From assembly GCF_000813965.1 (NCBI RefSeq), contig NZ_JWLI01000006.1, positions 62,001 through 126,000 on the forward strand: a stretch of DNA of 64,000 nt, read 5' to 3'. A program made the position numbers and the translations under genes. The DNA is from Leisingera sp. ANG-M7. Lineage in GTDB: Bacteria; Pseudomonadota; Alphaproteobacteria; Rhodobacterales; Rhodobacteraceae. Of this stretch, positions 9,235-18,004 are shown piece by piece (within the stretch, counting starts at the first letter, position 1; every line of letters starts with the position of its first letter). Below the pieces are notes generated by a model. It was not told where the DNA came from, did no database searches, and worked only from the letters and a program-made list of their open reading frames with translations.

Positions 9235-9331
9235 ATGGTATTCTTACGCAGGTGTTTTTTTGCGGAATTGAAGGGCTTTGCCCTTGCGTGCCAGTTTCCG
9301 GCCGCAACGGCAAGCCGGGGAGGCAATTGAG

Positions 9332-10828
9332 ATGAACATAGCGGTGTGGCTGGCGAGGATGGCTGCGGCAGAGGGCGCGCAGCCGGCGTTGTTTCTGGGC
9401 CAGGAGCTTGTGGCGGATTATGCCGGATTCCATGCGCGTGCGGCATCACTTGCGGGCTGGCTGCGGTCGCAGGGCATTGTACAAGGCGACCGGGTTGGAA
9501 TCTTCATGAAGAACTGCCCGGACTACCTGATCGCGCTCTACGGCATCTGGTATGCCGGGGCGGCTGCGGTGCCGATCAATGCCAAGCTGCATGGCAAGGA
9601 AGCCGAGTTCATTCTGCAGAATTCCGGTGCAGGGCTGGTGTTTACCTCACCTGGCCTGACTGAGGCGGTTCAAGAGACCGAGGCCGTGGTGCGCTGCGTG
9701 GACATTATCGGCGCGGACTATGCCGCCGCGTTGCAGGCTGAACAGGTGGCGGAACCCGCGCAGCGCCTGCCGGAAGACCTGGCTTGGCTGTTCTACACCT
9801 CGGGCACGACCGGACGGCCCAAGGGGGTGATGATCACCCACCGGATGCTGATGAATATGGCCATCGCCTACTTCGCGGACGTGGATCAAGTGAGCGCGGA
9901 GGATCACGCGCTGTACGCGGCGCCGATGAGCCATGGCGCTGGAATCTATGCCATCCAGCATGTTCTGGCAGGTGCGCGGCATGTCTGCCCGGTGTCCGGC
10001 GGTTTTTACGAGGCGGAGATCTTTGATCTTGCCGCGCATTTCGGGCGGGTCCACATGTTTGCCGCACCAACGATGGTCACGCGCATGACCTCAGAAGCCA
10101 AGCGGCTGGGACGCAAGGGCGAGGGTTTGCGCACGGTCGTCTATGCCGGCGGGCCGATGTATGTGGCCGACATCATTGAGGCGGTGGAGCAATTCGGTCC
10201 GGTCTTTGTGCAGGTCTACGGGCAGGGTGAATGCCCGATGGCAATCACCGCGCTGCCGCGTAATGACGTGCAGGACCGTTCGCATCCGCGCTGGAAAGAG
10301 CGGCTGGCCAGCGTCGGCAAGGCGCAGAGCGCGGTGGAGGTGCGGATTGGTACGCCGGAGGGCGCGTTCCTGCCAGTCGGGAGCCATGGCGAGATCATGG
10401 TGCGCGGTGACGCGGTGATGCCCGGGTACTGGCAGAACGCAGACGCGACGGCCAAGACGCTGGTCAACGGCTGGCTGATGACAGGCGACATGGGGGTACT
10501 GGATGCGGACGGCTACCTGACCTTGCAGGACCGCTCCAAGGACATGATCATCACCGGCGGCTCCAACGTTTACCCGCGCGAGGTGGAGGAGGTGCTGCTG
10601 ATGCATCCGCAGGTGCGTGAGGTATCGGTGGTGGGACGTGCCCATACGGACTGGGGAGAGGAAGTGGTGGCCTTTGTTGTGGGCGACGCGCCGGATGCGG
10701 AACTGGACGATCTCTGCAACGGCCAGATTGCGCGGTTTAAACGCCCCAAGGCGTATTTGCGTATCGAAGCCTTGCCCAAGAACAACTATGGCAAGGTGCT
10801 GAAAACGGAACTCCGGAAGATGGTCTGA
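9332..10828 (+). CDS. AMP-dependent acyl-CoA synthetase/ligase
   Basis: The 498-residue enzyme belongs to the ANL superfamily, which activates a carboxylic acid as acyl-AMP and transfers it to CoA. Visible motifs are the P-loop YTSGTTGRPKG at 155-165, a YGQGECP motif in place of the usual YGxTE, the LMTGDMG hinge region, and C-terminal NNYGKVLKTELRK with the catalytic lysine. The YGQ variant is seen in aryl- or medium-chain-acid ligases, but the substrate cannot be read from the sequence. The ATG at 9332 follows GGGGAGG; an upstream frame extension is unlikely. It converges on the next gene with only 7 bp between stops. Confidence 0.88.
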   Translation: MNIAVWLARMAAAEGAQPALFLGQELVADYAGFHARAASLAGWLRSQGIVQGDRVGIFMKNCPDYLIALYGIWYAGAAAVPINAKLHGKEAEFILQNSGAGLVFTSPGLTEAVQETEAVVRCVDIIGADYAAALQAEQVAEPAQRLPEDLAWLFYTSGTTGRPKGVMITHRMLMNMAIAYFADVDQVSAEDHALYAAPMSHGAGIYAIQHVLAGARHVCPVSGGFYEAEIFDLAAHFGRVHMFAAPTMVTRMTSEAKRLGRKGEGLRTVVYAGGPMYVADIIEAVEQFGPVFVQVYGQGECPMAITALPRNDVQDRSHPRWKERLASVGKAQSAVEVRIGTPEGAFLPVGSHGEIMVRGDAVMPGYWQNADATAKTLVNGWLMTGDMGVLDADGYLTLQDRSKDMIITGGSNVYPREVEEVLLMHPQVREVSVVGRAHTDWGEEVVAFVVGDAPDAELDDLCNGQIARFKRPKAYLRIEALPKNNYGKVLKTELRKMV

Positions 10829-10835
10829 ATGCGGA

Positions 10836-11384
10836 TCAGGCCGGGCGGGCGGCAGCGACTTCGCGGCGGTCAGCCTGACGCTGTCCCATCATGGTGTCGA
10901 TCAGGAGGCTCATCAGTTCTGCACGGTTAGCAGTGCCGGACTTGCGGTAGATCGCATTCAATTGAGCCTTGATGGTGCCTTCGGCACTGCCGCGCATAGC
11001 GGCGATCTCAGCGGTGCTGAGCCCCTTGACCAGAAAGGTTGCGACGTCCAGCTCTGCCGGTGTCAGTCCCCAGACAGCAAATTCTGCGTCGATCACCTCC
11101 TGCACCGCAGCTTGCGCGGAGGTCAGGCTTTCCTCCAGATGCGCTTTGCGGCGCAGCAGCCACATCAGGATACGGGTCTCGATCACGATGGCTGCCGCCA
11201 GCGCCAGCGCCGCCAGCCCCTCGATATAGGCGTGCGGGCCTTCGCCTTGCTCAGCTTCTGCGGCTTCCATGCCGGAGAGATCAGCAATCATATCGCCCAG
11301 AAACACCGCCGCGCAGAGGGCCTGCACGGCGATGACGGCAATCAGGATCCAGGGTTTGGCCGGGTCTTGCCGGTTTGGGTTCAT
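10836..11384 (-). CDS. Membrane-anchored LuxR-type HTH regulator
   Basis: The 182-residue protein has two hydrophobic helices (about residues 12-34 and 54-76) and a C-terminal LuxR/GerE-type helix-turn-helix (about 103-165: GLTPAELDVATFLVKGLSTAEIA, GTIKAQLNAIYRKSG). This is an unusual layout: the DNA-binding domain would be tethered to the inner membrane, facing the cytoplasm. A short charged helix (about 78-100) links the two parts. The start codon overlaps the stop of the upstream cytochrome gene by 4 bp, so the two are translationally coupled. The function is not known; the coupling suggests it responds to the redox state of the membrane cytochrome. Confidence 0.75.
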   Translation of the reverse strand: MNPNRQDPAKPWILIAVIAVQALCAAVFLGDMIADLSGMEAAEAEQGEGPHAYIEGLAALALAAAIVIETRILMWLLRRKAHLEESLTSAQAAVQEVIDAEFAVWGLTPAELDVATFLVKGLSTAEIAAMRGSAEGTIKAQLNAIYRKSGTANRAELMSLLIDTMMGQRQADRREVAAARPA

Positions 11385-11923
11385 GGCGCAGGCTCCGCGT
11401 CGGTCTCAGGCAGTTCTTTGTAGCCAGTGACCATCGCACGCGCCAGATTGACTTTGGTCCGGCGGCTTTCGAACAGCACGGCGGCCACATGCAGGACAAC
11501 CGAGAGTTCCGCCCAGGAAACCAGCGCTTCATGCAGGTCTTCCGGCCAGCCGATACCCTGAAACGCAGGTGACGCCGCCATCCAGCCGGTGAGCGCCACC
11601 GCTAGCAGTGTCAGCAGCAGGTTGTAGATCATCAAGGCACCCAAGGGGCTGTGTCCTTTGTGATAGCGCACCCGCCCTGTGGCGATATCGGTCAGTTGAC
11701 CGGCTGCGGCACTGGGATCAGGCGGGAAGCTGGAGAAGCGGGCATAGCGGCTGCCGGCCAGTCCCCAGATCACTCGCAGCCCCACCAGTGCCGCGATGAA
11801 GTAGCCAAGGTAGTGGTGAAGGGAGCCGTCCGGATCGGTCAGCAGCGCGTTGGCGAGAAAACCGCCTGCCAGCAGCCAGTGAAACGACCGTACCAGCGGA
11901 TCCCAGATGTATGCTTTTTGCAT
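11381..11923 (-). CDS. Cytochrome b561-like membrane protein
   Basis: The 180-residue integral membrane protein has four to five hydrophobic segments and the histidines typical of bacterial cytochrome b561/Ni-Fe-hydrogenase-type b cytochromes: His17 in RSFHWLL, HH in the SLHHYLGYF segment, HKGHSPLG, and His in ELSVVLHVAAVLFESRR. The family carries electrons across the inner membrane between quinol and soluble partners. An AGGAGA site precedes the ATG at 11923, which supports this start over one 17 codons upstream. It lies between a PepSY protein gene and a membrane LuxR-type gene in one operon. Confidence 0.88.
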   Translation of the reverse strand: MQKAYIWDPLVRSFHWLLAGGFLANALLTDPDGSLHHYLGYFIAALVGLRVIWGLAGSRYARFSSFPPDPSAAAGQLTDIATGRVRYHKGHSPLGALMIYNLLLTLLAVALTGWMAASPAFQGIGWPEDLHEALVSWAELSVVLHVAAVLFESRRTKVNLARAMVTGYKELPETDAEPAP

Positions 11924-11988
11924 GTCAGTCTCCTGTTGATCCCGGATGCGGAGGCAGGTGCATCCGGGAACCATGTCTGTGTCGGCGA

Positions 11989-12255
11989 TTAGTCGTCTTC
12001 GCGGTCTTCTTCGGTCTTCAACACTTCGAACTGGTCATTCAGGTGGACCTCGTATTCCTTACCATCCTTGGTCGCTTCGGCCTCGTACATGCCGTCTTCG
12101 GCTTCAATTTCGGTGACCTCAAAGCCTTGGCCGGCCAGCAGGTCGCGGATTTTGGTTTCAGCTTCAGTGCTGATGGTGCCTTCAGAGGCAAAAGCCGCCG
12201 CCGCAGGAAGGGTAAGGGCAAGGGCAAGGGCGAGAAGCTTCAGGGAATTACGCAT
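11989..12255 (-). CDS. Small periplasmic PepSY-domain protein
   Basis: The 88-residue product has a Sec signal peptide (MRNSLKLLALALALTLPAAAAFA) and one PepSY-like domain with alternating acidic segments (RDLLAGQGFEVTEIEAEDG, YEAEATKDGKEYEVHL). PepSY domains are small periplasmic modules thought to bind or inhibit partners, and they often accompany b-type cytochromes in proteobacteria. The ATG at 12255 is preceded by AGGATC. It is the first gene of the operon with the cytochrome and membrane-LuxR genes. Confidence 0.82.
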   Translation of the reverse strand: MRNSLKLLALALALTLPAAAAFASEGTISTEAETKIRDLLAGQGFEVTEIEAEDGMYEAEATKDGKEYEVHLNDQFEVLKTEEDREDD

Positions 12256-12432
12256 GTCAGGATCCTTTCCGAGTTGTGTCAATTGCCGCACCGGACTGGC
12301 GCAGGCTGTGGCATCGACATCGGGAGCAGGGCGGACGTGCTGAATAGGCGGGAGGTTGGAAAGGGACGGAAAACCGCTGCCTATACCCGGAGTTTATGTG
12401 GCAAATGGGGATGTTTGGTTGCCTTGAAGCGC

Positions 12433-12469
12433 AAAAAAAAGGAGGCCAGCCCCAAACAGAGCCGGCCTC
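12433..12469 (-). terminator. Strong intrinsic terminator at the end of the liv-type operon
   Basis: On the minus strand a 9-bp stem (GAGGCCGGC with GCTGGCCTC, one G-U pair) with a 10-nt loop is followed, after one C, by a run of T's (A's at 12433-12440 on the plus strand). It lies about 60 nt after the livF stop. Confidence 0.9.
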
Positions 12470-12529
12470 AGTGACCCTGTGCCGGCATATGGTTGGCCGG
12501 CACGGCGGAGATGAATTCTTGGGTTCGGT

Positions 12530-13285
12530 TCAGATCGCCAGGTATTCGGCGCGCAGCTCCTCGTTTTCCAGGACCTCGGCGGCGGTGCCGTCAAAGACGA
12601 TGCCCCCGGTATCGAGGATCACCGCACGGTCCGCCAGTTCCAGGGCGCGGACCGCATTCTGCTCGACAATGATGGTTGTCATGCCCTGTTCCTTGATGTG
12701 GATGAGGGTCTTTTCAATCTCGTCCACGATTACCGGAGCGAGGCCTTCGTAGGGTTCGTCAAGGAGCAGCACCTTGATGTCGCGGGCCAGCGCGCGGGCA
12801 ATCGCCAGCATCTGCTGTTCGCCGCCCGAAAGCGTCACACCCTCCTGTTTGCGGCGCTCGCCAAGGCGCGGGAACAGGTCGTAGAGACGCTCCAGCGACC
12901 AGCCGATGGGTGGGGCGATCTGGGCCAGTTGCAGGTTTTCCTCGACCGTCAGGCCGGGGATGATACGGCGGTCTTCGGGTACCAAACCCAGCCCGGCTGC
13001 AGCGGCCTCGTGCGAGGCCATGTTGTGCAACGGTTTGTGGTCCAGCCAGATCTCGCCGCGGGTCACCATGGGTGAGCCGGTGCGGGCGATCGACCGCAGC
13101 GTTGACGTCTTGCCTGCACCGTTGCGGCCCAGAAGGGCAAGGATCTCGCCCTCATGAACGTTGAAGCTGATGCCTTGCACGATGTAGCTCTCGCCGTAAT
13201 AGGCGTGCACATCCCAGACCGACAGAAAAGCCGGTGCGGTGGTGGCCACATTGGCGTTCTTGGAGAAATCGGGTTTCACATTCAT
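12530..13285 (-). CDS. livF: Branched-chain amino acid-type ABC transporter ATP-binding protein LivF
   Basis: This 251-residue ATPase energises uptake together with LivG. It has Walker A GRNGAGKT near residues 53-60, an LSGGEQQM signature near 153-160, and Walker B VLLLDEPYEGLAP. The QGMTTIIVEQN H-loop region carries a Gln-Asn end, as is usual in LivF. It is the last gene of a five-gene operon running livK-livH-livM-livG-livF on the minus strand. Substrate specificity is set by the binding protein and may not be branched-chain amino acids. Confidence 0.95.
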   Translation of the reverse strand: MNVKPDFSKNANVATTAPAFLSVWDVHAYYGESYIVQGISFNVHEGEILALLGRNGAGKTSTLRSIARTGSPMVTRGEIWLDHKPLHNMASHEAAAAGLGLVPEDRRIIPGLTVEENLQLAQIAPPIGWSLERLYDLFPRLGERRKQEGVTLSGGEQQMLAIARALARDIKVLLLDEPYEGLAPVIVDEIEKTLIHIKEQGMTTIIVEQNAVRALELADRAVILDTGGIVFDGTAAEVLENEELRAEYLAI

Positions 13286-13297
13286 GGTGTTTCTCCT

Positions 13298-14053
13298 TTA
13301 CGCGCTTTCGCCCAGGTATGCTTCGCGCACCTTGGGGTTGCCGCGGATGTTCTGCGGATCGTCCTCGACCAGCGGGGTGCCTTGCGCCAGCACAGTGATC
13401 CGGTTGGCGAGGCTGAACACCACGTGCATGTCGTGCTCGATGATTGCGATGGTGATGTCGCGTTCATCCGAGATCTGTTTCAGAAGGTCGATCGTATTGT
13501 TGGTGTCGGCCCGCGCCATGCCCGCTGTCGGTTCATCCAGCAGCAGCAAACGGGGTTCCTGTGACAAGCACATGCCGATCTCCAGCCGCCGTTTGTCGCC
13601 GCGGGACATGGCAGCGGCGTGCATGTGCCGCTTGTCCGCCATGTTCATCTCTTCCAGCATGTGCTCTGCCTTTTGCAGGATGTCCTTCTGCCGCAGAACT
13701 GAGGACAGGGCGTTTAGTTCAAACGCGCCGTCGCGCTTGGCAAAGCAGGGGATCATCATGTTCTCCAGCACCGTCAGGTCGCCGAAAATCTCTGGCGTCT
13801 GGAACACGCGGGAAATGCCCATCTGGTTGATTTCATAAGGCGCGCGGCCCAGCACCGACTGGCCGTCGAACATGACCGAGCCTGTGTCGGGGATCAGCTT
13901 GCCCACCAAGCAGTTCAGAAGGGTGGACTTGCCTGCGCCGTTCGGGCCGATGATTGCATGGACCGAGTTTTCCTGAACGCTGAGGTTCACGTTCGAGAGC
14001 GCCTGCAGGCCGCCGAACCGCTTCCCCACGTCTTTGACTTCAAGGATACCCAT
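13298..14053 (-). CDS. livG: Branched-chain amino acid-type ABC transporter ATP-binding protein LivG
   Basis: This 251-residue ATPase pairs with LivF. Walker A is GPNGAGKST near residues 37-45, and Walker B is RLLLLDEPTAGMA. The ABC signature reads MSRGDKRRLEIG rather than the usual LSGGQ; this variant is found in one branch of Liv/Urt-like ATPases, so it is not evidence of inactivity. The gap to livF is 12 bp and to livM is also 12 bp. Confidence 0.94.
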   Translation of the reverse strand: MGILEVKDVGKRFGGLQALSNVNLSVQENSVHAIIGPNGAGKSTLLNCLVGKLIPDTGSVMFDGQSVLGRAPYEINQMGISRVFQTPEIFGDLTVLENMMIPCFAKRDGAFELNALSSVLRQKDILQKAEHMLEEMNMADKRHMHAAAMSRGDKRRLEIGMCLSQEPRLLLLDEPTAGMARADTNNTIDLLKQISDERDITIAIIEHDMHVVFSLANRITVLAQGTPLVEDDPQNIRGNPKVREAYLGESA

Positions 14054-14065
14054 TGTTTTGTCTCC

Positions 14066-15271
14066 TTATTCCGCGGGGTTGGTTTCGCCGGCAGCCTTGC
14101 CGCCGTCTTTCGACTTGCGGCGGCTGAGCCAGCCCTTGATCCGCTGGCCGCCTTCAACCAGGCCGCCGGGCAGGAAGATCACCACAAGCATGAACAGGAT
14201 GCCGAGGGTCAGGTGCCAGCCCTTGCCGATGAAGGGGTGGATGATGAAGACAACGGCATCCTCCATTCCGTCGGGCAGGAAGCTGAACCAGGTGTGCAGC
14301 ACGTTGTCGTTGATCTTGGAGAAGATGTTCTCAAAGTATTTGATGAAGCCGGCGCCTAGCACCGGGCCGATCAGCGTGCCGGCACCGCCGAGGATGGTCA
14401 TCAGAACCACCTCGCCGGAGGCGGTCCACTGCATCCGCTCAGCGCCCGCCAGCGGGTCCATGGAGGCCATCAGCCCGCCTGCAAGCCCCGCATACATGCC
14501 GGAGATCACGAAAGCAGCCAGGGTGTAGGGACGGGTATTGAGGCCGGTGTAGTTCATCCGCTGCTGGTTCGACTTCACCGCCCGCAGCATCATGCCGAAG
14601 GGAGAGCGGAAGATGCGGATCGACAGGTAGAAGGCAGCCAGCATGATCAAAGCACACAGGTAGTAGCCCGCATTGAACTGGAAGGCCCAGGGGCCGACGG
14701 CCATCTCGAAGGTGGAGCGCATTTCCAGGCCGAACAGGTTGGTTACCGGGATCGAGCCGTCCGCAGTGGCAGAGACGCCCAGGATGCGGGGGTCTTCCAG
14801 CGTCAGCTGCAGGCCGGTTTCGCCATTTGTGATCGGCGTCAGCACCGAATAGGCGAGGTTGAAGGACATCTGCGCAAAGGCCAGCGTCAGGATCGAGAAG
14901 TAGATGCCCGAGCGGCGCAGGGATACGAAGCCGATGAGCAGCGCAAACAGGCCCGCAACGATGACCGACAGCACAATTGCCGGGATCACGTTCATGCCGA
15001 TCAGCTTGAACATCCAGACTGCGGAGTAGGAGCCGACCCCCAGGAAGGCCGCATGGCCGAAGGACAGGTAGCCGGTGAGGCCGAAGAGGATATTAAATCC
15101 GATGGCAAAAATCCCGAAAATCACGAACCGCTGCATCAGGTCCGGATAGCCCGCGTTGAACTGCGCCAGGGCGCTGTCTGTCGGGAACGGATTCAGGATG
15201 AAGGGCGCAAGCAGCGCAAGGCAGGCGACGATGATCAGCTTTGAAGTGTCTTTTTTGTCCAGTCCGAACAT
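14066..15271 (-). CDS. livM: Branched-chain amino acid-type ABC transporter permease LivM
   Basis: This 401-residue integral membrane protein has about ten hydrophobic segments and the LivM signature [16 protein letters not shown] near residues 67-82. The conserved loop [23 protein letters not shown] is the cytoplasmic coupling region, and a [13 protein letters not shown] segment follows. A charged tail ([13 protein letters not shown]) closes the protein. It is longer than E. coli-type cores because of an extra periplasmic insertion around residues 130-190. It lies 3 bp after livH. Confidence 0.94.
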   Translation of the reverse strand: MFGLDKKDTSKLIIVACLALLAPFILNPFPTDSALAQFNAGYPDLMQRFVIFGIFAIGFNILFGLTGYLSFGHAAFLGVGSYSAVWMFKLIGMNVIPAIVLSVIVAGLFALLIGFVSLRRSGIYFSILTLAFAQMSFNLAYSVLTPITNGETGLQLTLEDPRILGVSATADGSIPVTNLFGLEMRSTFEMAVGPWAFQFNAGYYLCALIMLAAFYLSIRIFRSPFGMMLRAVKSNQQRMNYTGLNTRPYTLAAFVISGMYAGLAGGLMASMDPLAGAERMQWTASGEVVLMTILGGAGTLIGPVLGAGFIKYFENIFSKINDNVLHTWFSFLPDGMEDAVVFIIHPFIGKGWHLTLGILFMLVVIFLPGGLVEGGQRIKGWLSRRKSKDGGKAAGETNPAE

Positions 15272-15274
15272 GTC

Positions 15275-16297
15275 TTATTCCTCCATCACGCCTTTGCGGC
15301 CCATCAGGCCCCGCGGCCGGGTCAGCAGAATGATGATTGCGACCACATAGATGATGATCTGGTCGATGCCGGGCAGCAGTGATTTGACCTCGTTCATTGA
15401 GGCAAAGCTTTCGAGAACGCCCAGCAGGAAACCCGCCAGCACCGCGCCGGGCAGCGAGCCCATGCCGCCGACAACCACCACCACAAAGCTGAGAACCAGG
15501 AAGTCCATACCCATATGGTAGTTGGGAGAGTTGATCGGCGTGTACATAACCCCCGCAAGGCCCGCGACAGCGGCCGCAATGCCGAACATGATGGTGAAAC
15601 GGCGGTCAATGTTGATGCCCAGCAGTCCCACGGTTTCACGGTCTGCCATTCCGGCCCGCACCACCATCCCGAAGGTGGTGAATTGCAGGAAGCTGAAGAT
15701 GCCGCCGATGATCAGAACCGCAAAGAAGAAATAGACCACGCGCCAGACCGGATAGACGATGTCCATGCCGATGGCTGCACCCAGGTTCACCACGCCGTTC
15801 AGTGCATCCGGAGCCGGGGTCTGGATCGGGTTGGCGCCGTAGAAGTATTTCACCACTTCCTGCAGAACGATGGCGAGGCCGAAGGTCACCAGGATCTGGT
15901 CGGCGTGGGGGCGTTTGTAGAAATGCTTGATCAGCCCGCGCTCCATCACATAGCCGACTCCGATCATGATCGGGATCGCAAAAAGGATCGCCAGAGGCAC
16001 CGCCCAGTCGATGATGCTGCCGCCGATGTCGGGGCCGAACCAGGCCTCCACATAGGGGGTCTTCACCTTGAGCGGGTTGCCCAGAAAATCTTTCTGGGTT
16101 TCGTCCACAAGCTCAAAGCTGAGGTTCAGGATGCGCTGCAGGGTGACGGCGCAGAAGGCGCCGATCATGAACAGCGCCCCGTGGGCGAAGTTCACCACGC
16201 CCAGCGTGCCGAAGATAAGTGTCAAACCCAGCGCGATCAGCGCATAGGCCGAGCCCTTGTCGAGCCCGTTCAGAATTTGCAGGAGAATGGCGTCCAT
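15275..16297 (-). CDS. livH: Branched-chain amino acid-type ABC transporter permease LivH
   Basis: This 340-residue permease has about eight membrane segments. The LivH hallmarks are NGLDKGSAYALIALGLTLIFG, NFAHGALFMIGAF and, near the C-terminus, GGMGSLPGAVLAGFLLG. The start at 16297 (MDAILLQ) fits the family better than the ATG three codons upstream. An insertion around residues 55-80 (FELVDETQKDFLGNPLKVKT) is typical of a marine alphaproteobacterial subgroup. It is separated from the binding-protein gene by 130 bp containing two stem-loops. Confidence 0.94.
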   Translation of the reverse strand: MDAILLQILNGLDKGSAYALIALGLTLIFGTLGVVNFAHGALFMIGAFCAVTLQRILNLSFELVDETQKDFLGNPLKVKTPYVEAWFGPDIGGSIIDWAVPLAILFAIPIMIGVGYVMERGLIKHFYKRPHADQILVTFGLAIVLQEVVKYFYGANPIQTPAPDALNGVVNLGAAIGMDIVYPVWRVVYFFFAVLIIGGIFSFLQFTTFGMVVRAGMADRETVGLLGINIDRRFTIMFGIAAAVAGLAGVMYTPINSPNYHMGMDFLVLSFVVVVVGGMGSLPGAVLAGFLLGVLESFASMNEVKSLLPGIDQIIIYVVAIIILLTRPRGLMGRKGVMEE

Positions 16298-16365
16298 GGG
16301 TCCCACCGTGCGTCAGGTTGGGGAAGGCCCGCCCGGCGGGGGAGCGGACGGGCCGGTTGGGGCAG

Positions 16366-16411
16366 CCGGAGCCCGGTACGGGCTCCGGCACGGAATTTTC
16401 CAAAAATTCCG
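16366..16411 (-). other. Two tandem perfect stem-loops between binding-protein and permease genes
   Basis: Two adjacent 9-bp perfect inverted repeats lie in the 130-bp gap: CGGAATTTT/AAAATTCCG at 16391-16411 (3-nt loop) and CCGGAGCCC/GGGCTCCGG at 16366-16388 (5-nt loop). On the minus-strand transcript the AU-rich one comes first. Such hairpins after a binding-protein gene often protect its message from 3' decay or attenuate read-through, keeping the binding protein in excess. That role is inferred from position. Confidence 0.7.
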
Positions 16412-16427
16412 GCGCCCTGCGGCTGGC

Positions 16428-17774
16428 TTATGCGCCCGGGTTGCAGGAGCCCAAGTTGCCGCCTGCGAACATCGGGTGGTCCGGTGCGTATTCCACCTGC
16501 GCCCGCGGGGTAACTTCGACCACTTCCAGAAGGTCGAATTCCGAGGTCGGGTTCTCCTTGCCGCGCACCACCAGAACGTCCTTGAAACACTGGTGATCTT
16601 CAGCGCGGTAAAGGGTCGGGCCGTTGCCCATGCCGTCGAACTCAAACCCTTCCAGTGCTTCGGCCACGGCACAGGGGTTGAAGCTGCCGGCACGTTCGAC
16701 CGCATCTGCATACAGAAGCGTCTGCACATAGCAGGTGTGCGCGGCCTGGCTCGGCGGGAAGCCGTATTTGGTGCCGAAGGACTTCACAAAGGCCATGGAG
16801 CCTTCATCCTGCAGCGTCCAGTGCCAGTTGGTGGAGCCGTGGATGCCCTTCACGTTCTCGCCTGCGCCCTTGGCCATCAGGCGGGAATACAGCGGCACGA
16901 CGATCTCGAAGTTTTTACCGTTCACCACTTTCTCGCGCAGGCCGAACTGCACCGCATTGGTCAGCGAGTTCACCATGTTGCCGCCATAGTGGTTCAGTAC
17001 CAGCACGTCGGCGCCCGAGTTCAGAACCGGCGCGATGTAGGAGGAGAAGTCGGTGGCTGCCAGCGGGGTGCGGACCTTGTTCACGGTCTGCCAGCCAAGG
17101 GCTTCGGTGGCGGCGGCGATCGACTCTTCCTGGGTCCAGCCCCAAGTGTAGTCGGCGGTCAGGTGATAGGCGACGCGGTCGGTGCCATAAAGATTCTTCA
17201 GCACAGGCGCCAGCGCTGCGCCGGACATATAGCCGTTGAAGAAATGGCGGAAGCCGTTGGCCTTCTTGTCCTTGCCGGTGGTGTCGTTGGAGTGGGTGAG
17301 GCCTGCCATGAAGATCACGCCTGCTTCCTGGCAGAGGCCCTGTACGGCAATCGCCACACCGGAGGAGGAGCCGCCGGTGATCATCACCGCGCCATCCTTC
17401 TCGATCATCGATTTGGCAGAGGCGCGGGCTGCGTCAGACTTGGTCTGGGTGTCGCCGGTCACATACTCGACCTTCTTGCCGAGGATGCCGTTCCCTTGCA
17501 GCGCTTTGGAGCTGAAAGTGTTCATCATGCCGCCGTCGCCACCGCCGTTCAGGTGCTCGACTGCCAGCTCATAGGCGCGCAGTTCGTCAGCGCCTTCGTC
17601 CGCATAGGGACCGGTTTGCGGCACGTTGAAGCCCAGGGTGACGCTGCTGCCGGTCGGCTCATTGGTAAAGGCCGCGGCGGACGAGGCGGTAAAGATGGTC
17701 GGCAGCGCCACACCGGCGCCAGCAATTGCGCCGGTCTTAAGGACTCTGCGGCGCGAAGCATTAAAATTGGACAT
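16428..17774 (-). CDS. Liv-type ABC transporter periplasmic substrate-binding protein (Tat-exported)
   Basis: This 448-residue type-I periplasmic binding protein has an N-terminal twin-arginine signal (SRRRVLK at residues 7-13) followed by a hydrophobic stretch ending ASSAAAF. The mature part has GFNVPQTGPYADEG, GGSSSGVAIAVQ, and DFSSYIAPVLNSGADVLVLN, the two-lobe pattern of the LivK/AmiC family. Its length exceeds classical LivK (about 370), as in amide- or urea-type binding proteins. It is the first gene of the liv-type operon and is divergent from a ScfR-type regulator. The ligand is unknown; amino acids, amides or short organic acids are possible. Confidence 0.9.
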   Translation of the reverse strand: MSNFNASRRRVLKTGAIAGAGVALPTIFTASSAAAFTNEPTGSSVTLGFNVPQTGPYADEGADELRAYELAVEHLNGGGDGGMMNTFSSKALQGNGILGKKVEYVTGDTQTKSDAARASAKSMIEKDGAVMITGGSSSGVAIAVQGLCQEAGVIFMAGLTHSNDTTGKDKKANGFRHFFNGYMSGAALAPVLKNLYGTDRVAYHLTADYTWGWTQEESIAAATEALGWQTVNKVRTPLAATDFSSYIAPVLNSGADVLVLNHYGGNMVNSLTNAVQFGLREKVVNGKNFEIVVPLYSRLMAKGAGENVKGIHGSTNWHWTLQDEGSMAFVKSFGTKYGFPPSQAAHTCYVQTLLYADAVERAGSFNPCAVAEALEGFEFDGMGNGPTLYRAEDHQCFKDVLVVRGKENPTSEFDLLEVVEVTPRAQVEYAPDHPMFAGGNLGSCNPGA

Positions 17775-17833
17775 GTATTCCTCCCTATATGATTGGTGCC
17801 TTGCAGCTCCTCACTTCTGCGCGGTACCAGCAC

Positions 17834-17895
17834 TTTGCGTGCAAAATCAGTATGAGAGGCCTATGTAAACTCAGGCAATAAAACCTTTTTATTGC
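17834..17895. promoter_or_regulatory. Palindromes in the divergent liv-type / ScfR-type promoter region
   Basis: Two palindromes lie in the 230-bp AT-rich divergent gap. TTTGC-GT-GCAAA is at 17834-17845. GCAATAAAA-CCT-TTTTATTGC is at 17875-17895 (9-bp perfect arms). ScfR-type regulators such as PccR bind TTTGCAAA-type sites, so the first is a candidate operator for the neighbouring regulator; the spacing differs from the published tandem form. The second may be an operator or an RNA hairpin. Confidence 0.45.
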
Positions 17896-18004
17896 TTGAA
17901 AATTCTGTAAATAACTGAACAGTATTTTTGAGAACTCTGTAAAGAATGTTATTTCGCACTGCAGAAAGCCGTTGAAAAGGAAGTGTTTTGGGAGGCCCGC
18001 TATC

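Noticed and set aside
13298-14053. LivG signature MSRGDKRRLEIG as a sign of an inactive ATPase
   Set aside because: This variant signature is known in functional Liv/Urt-type ATPases; Walker A and B are intact.
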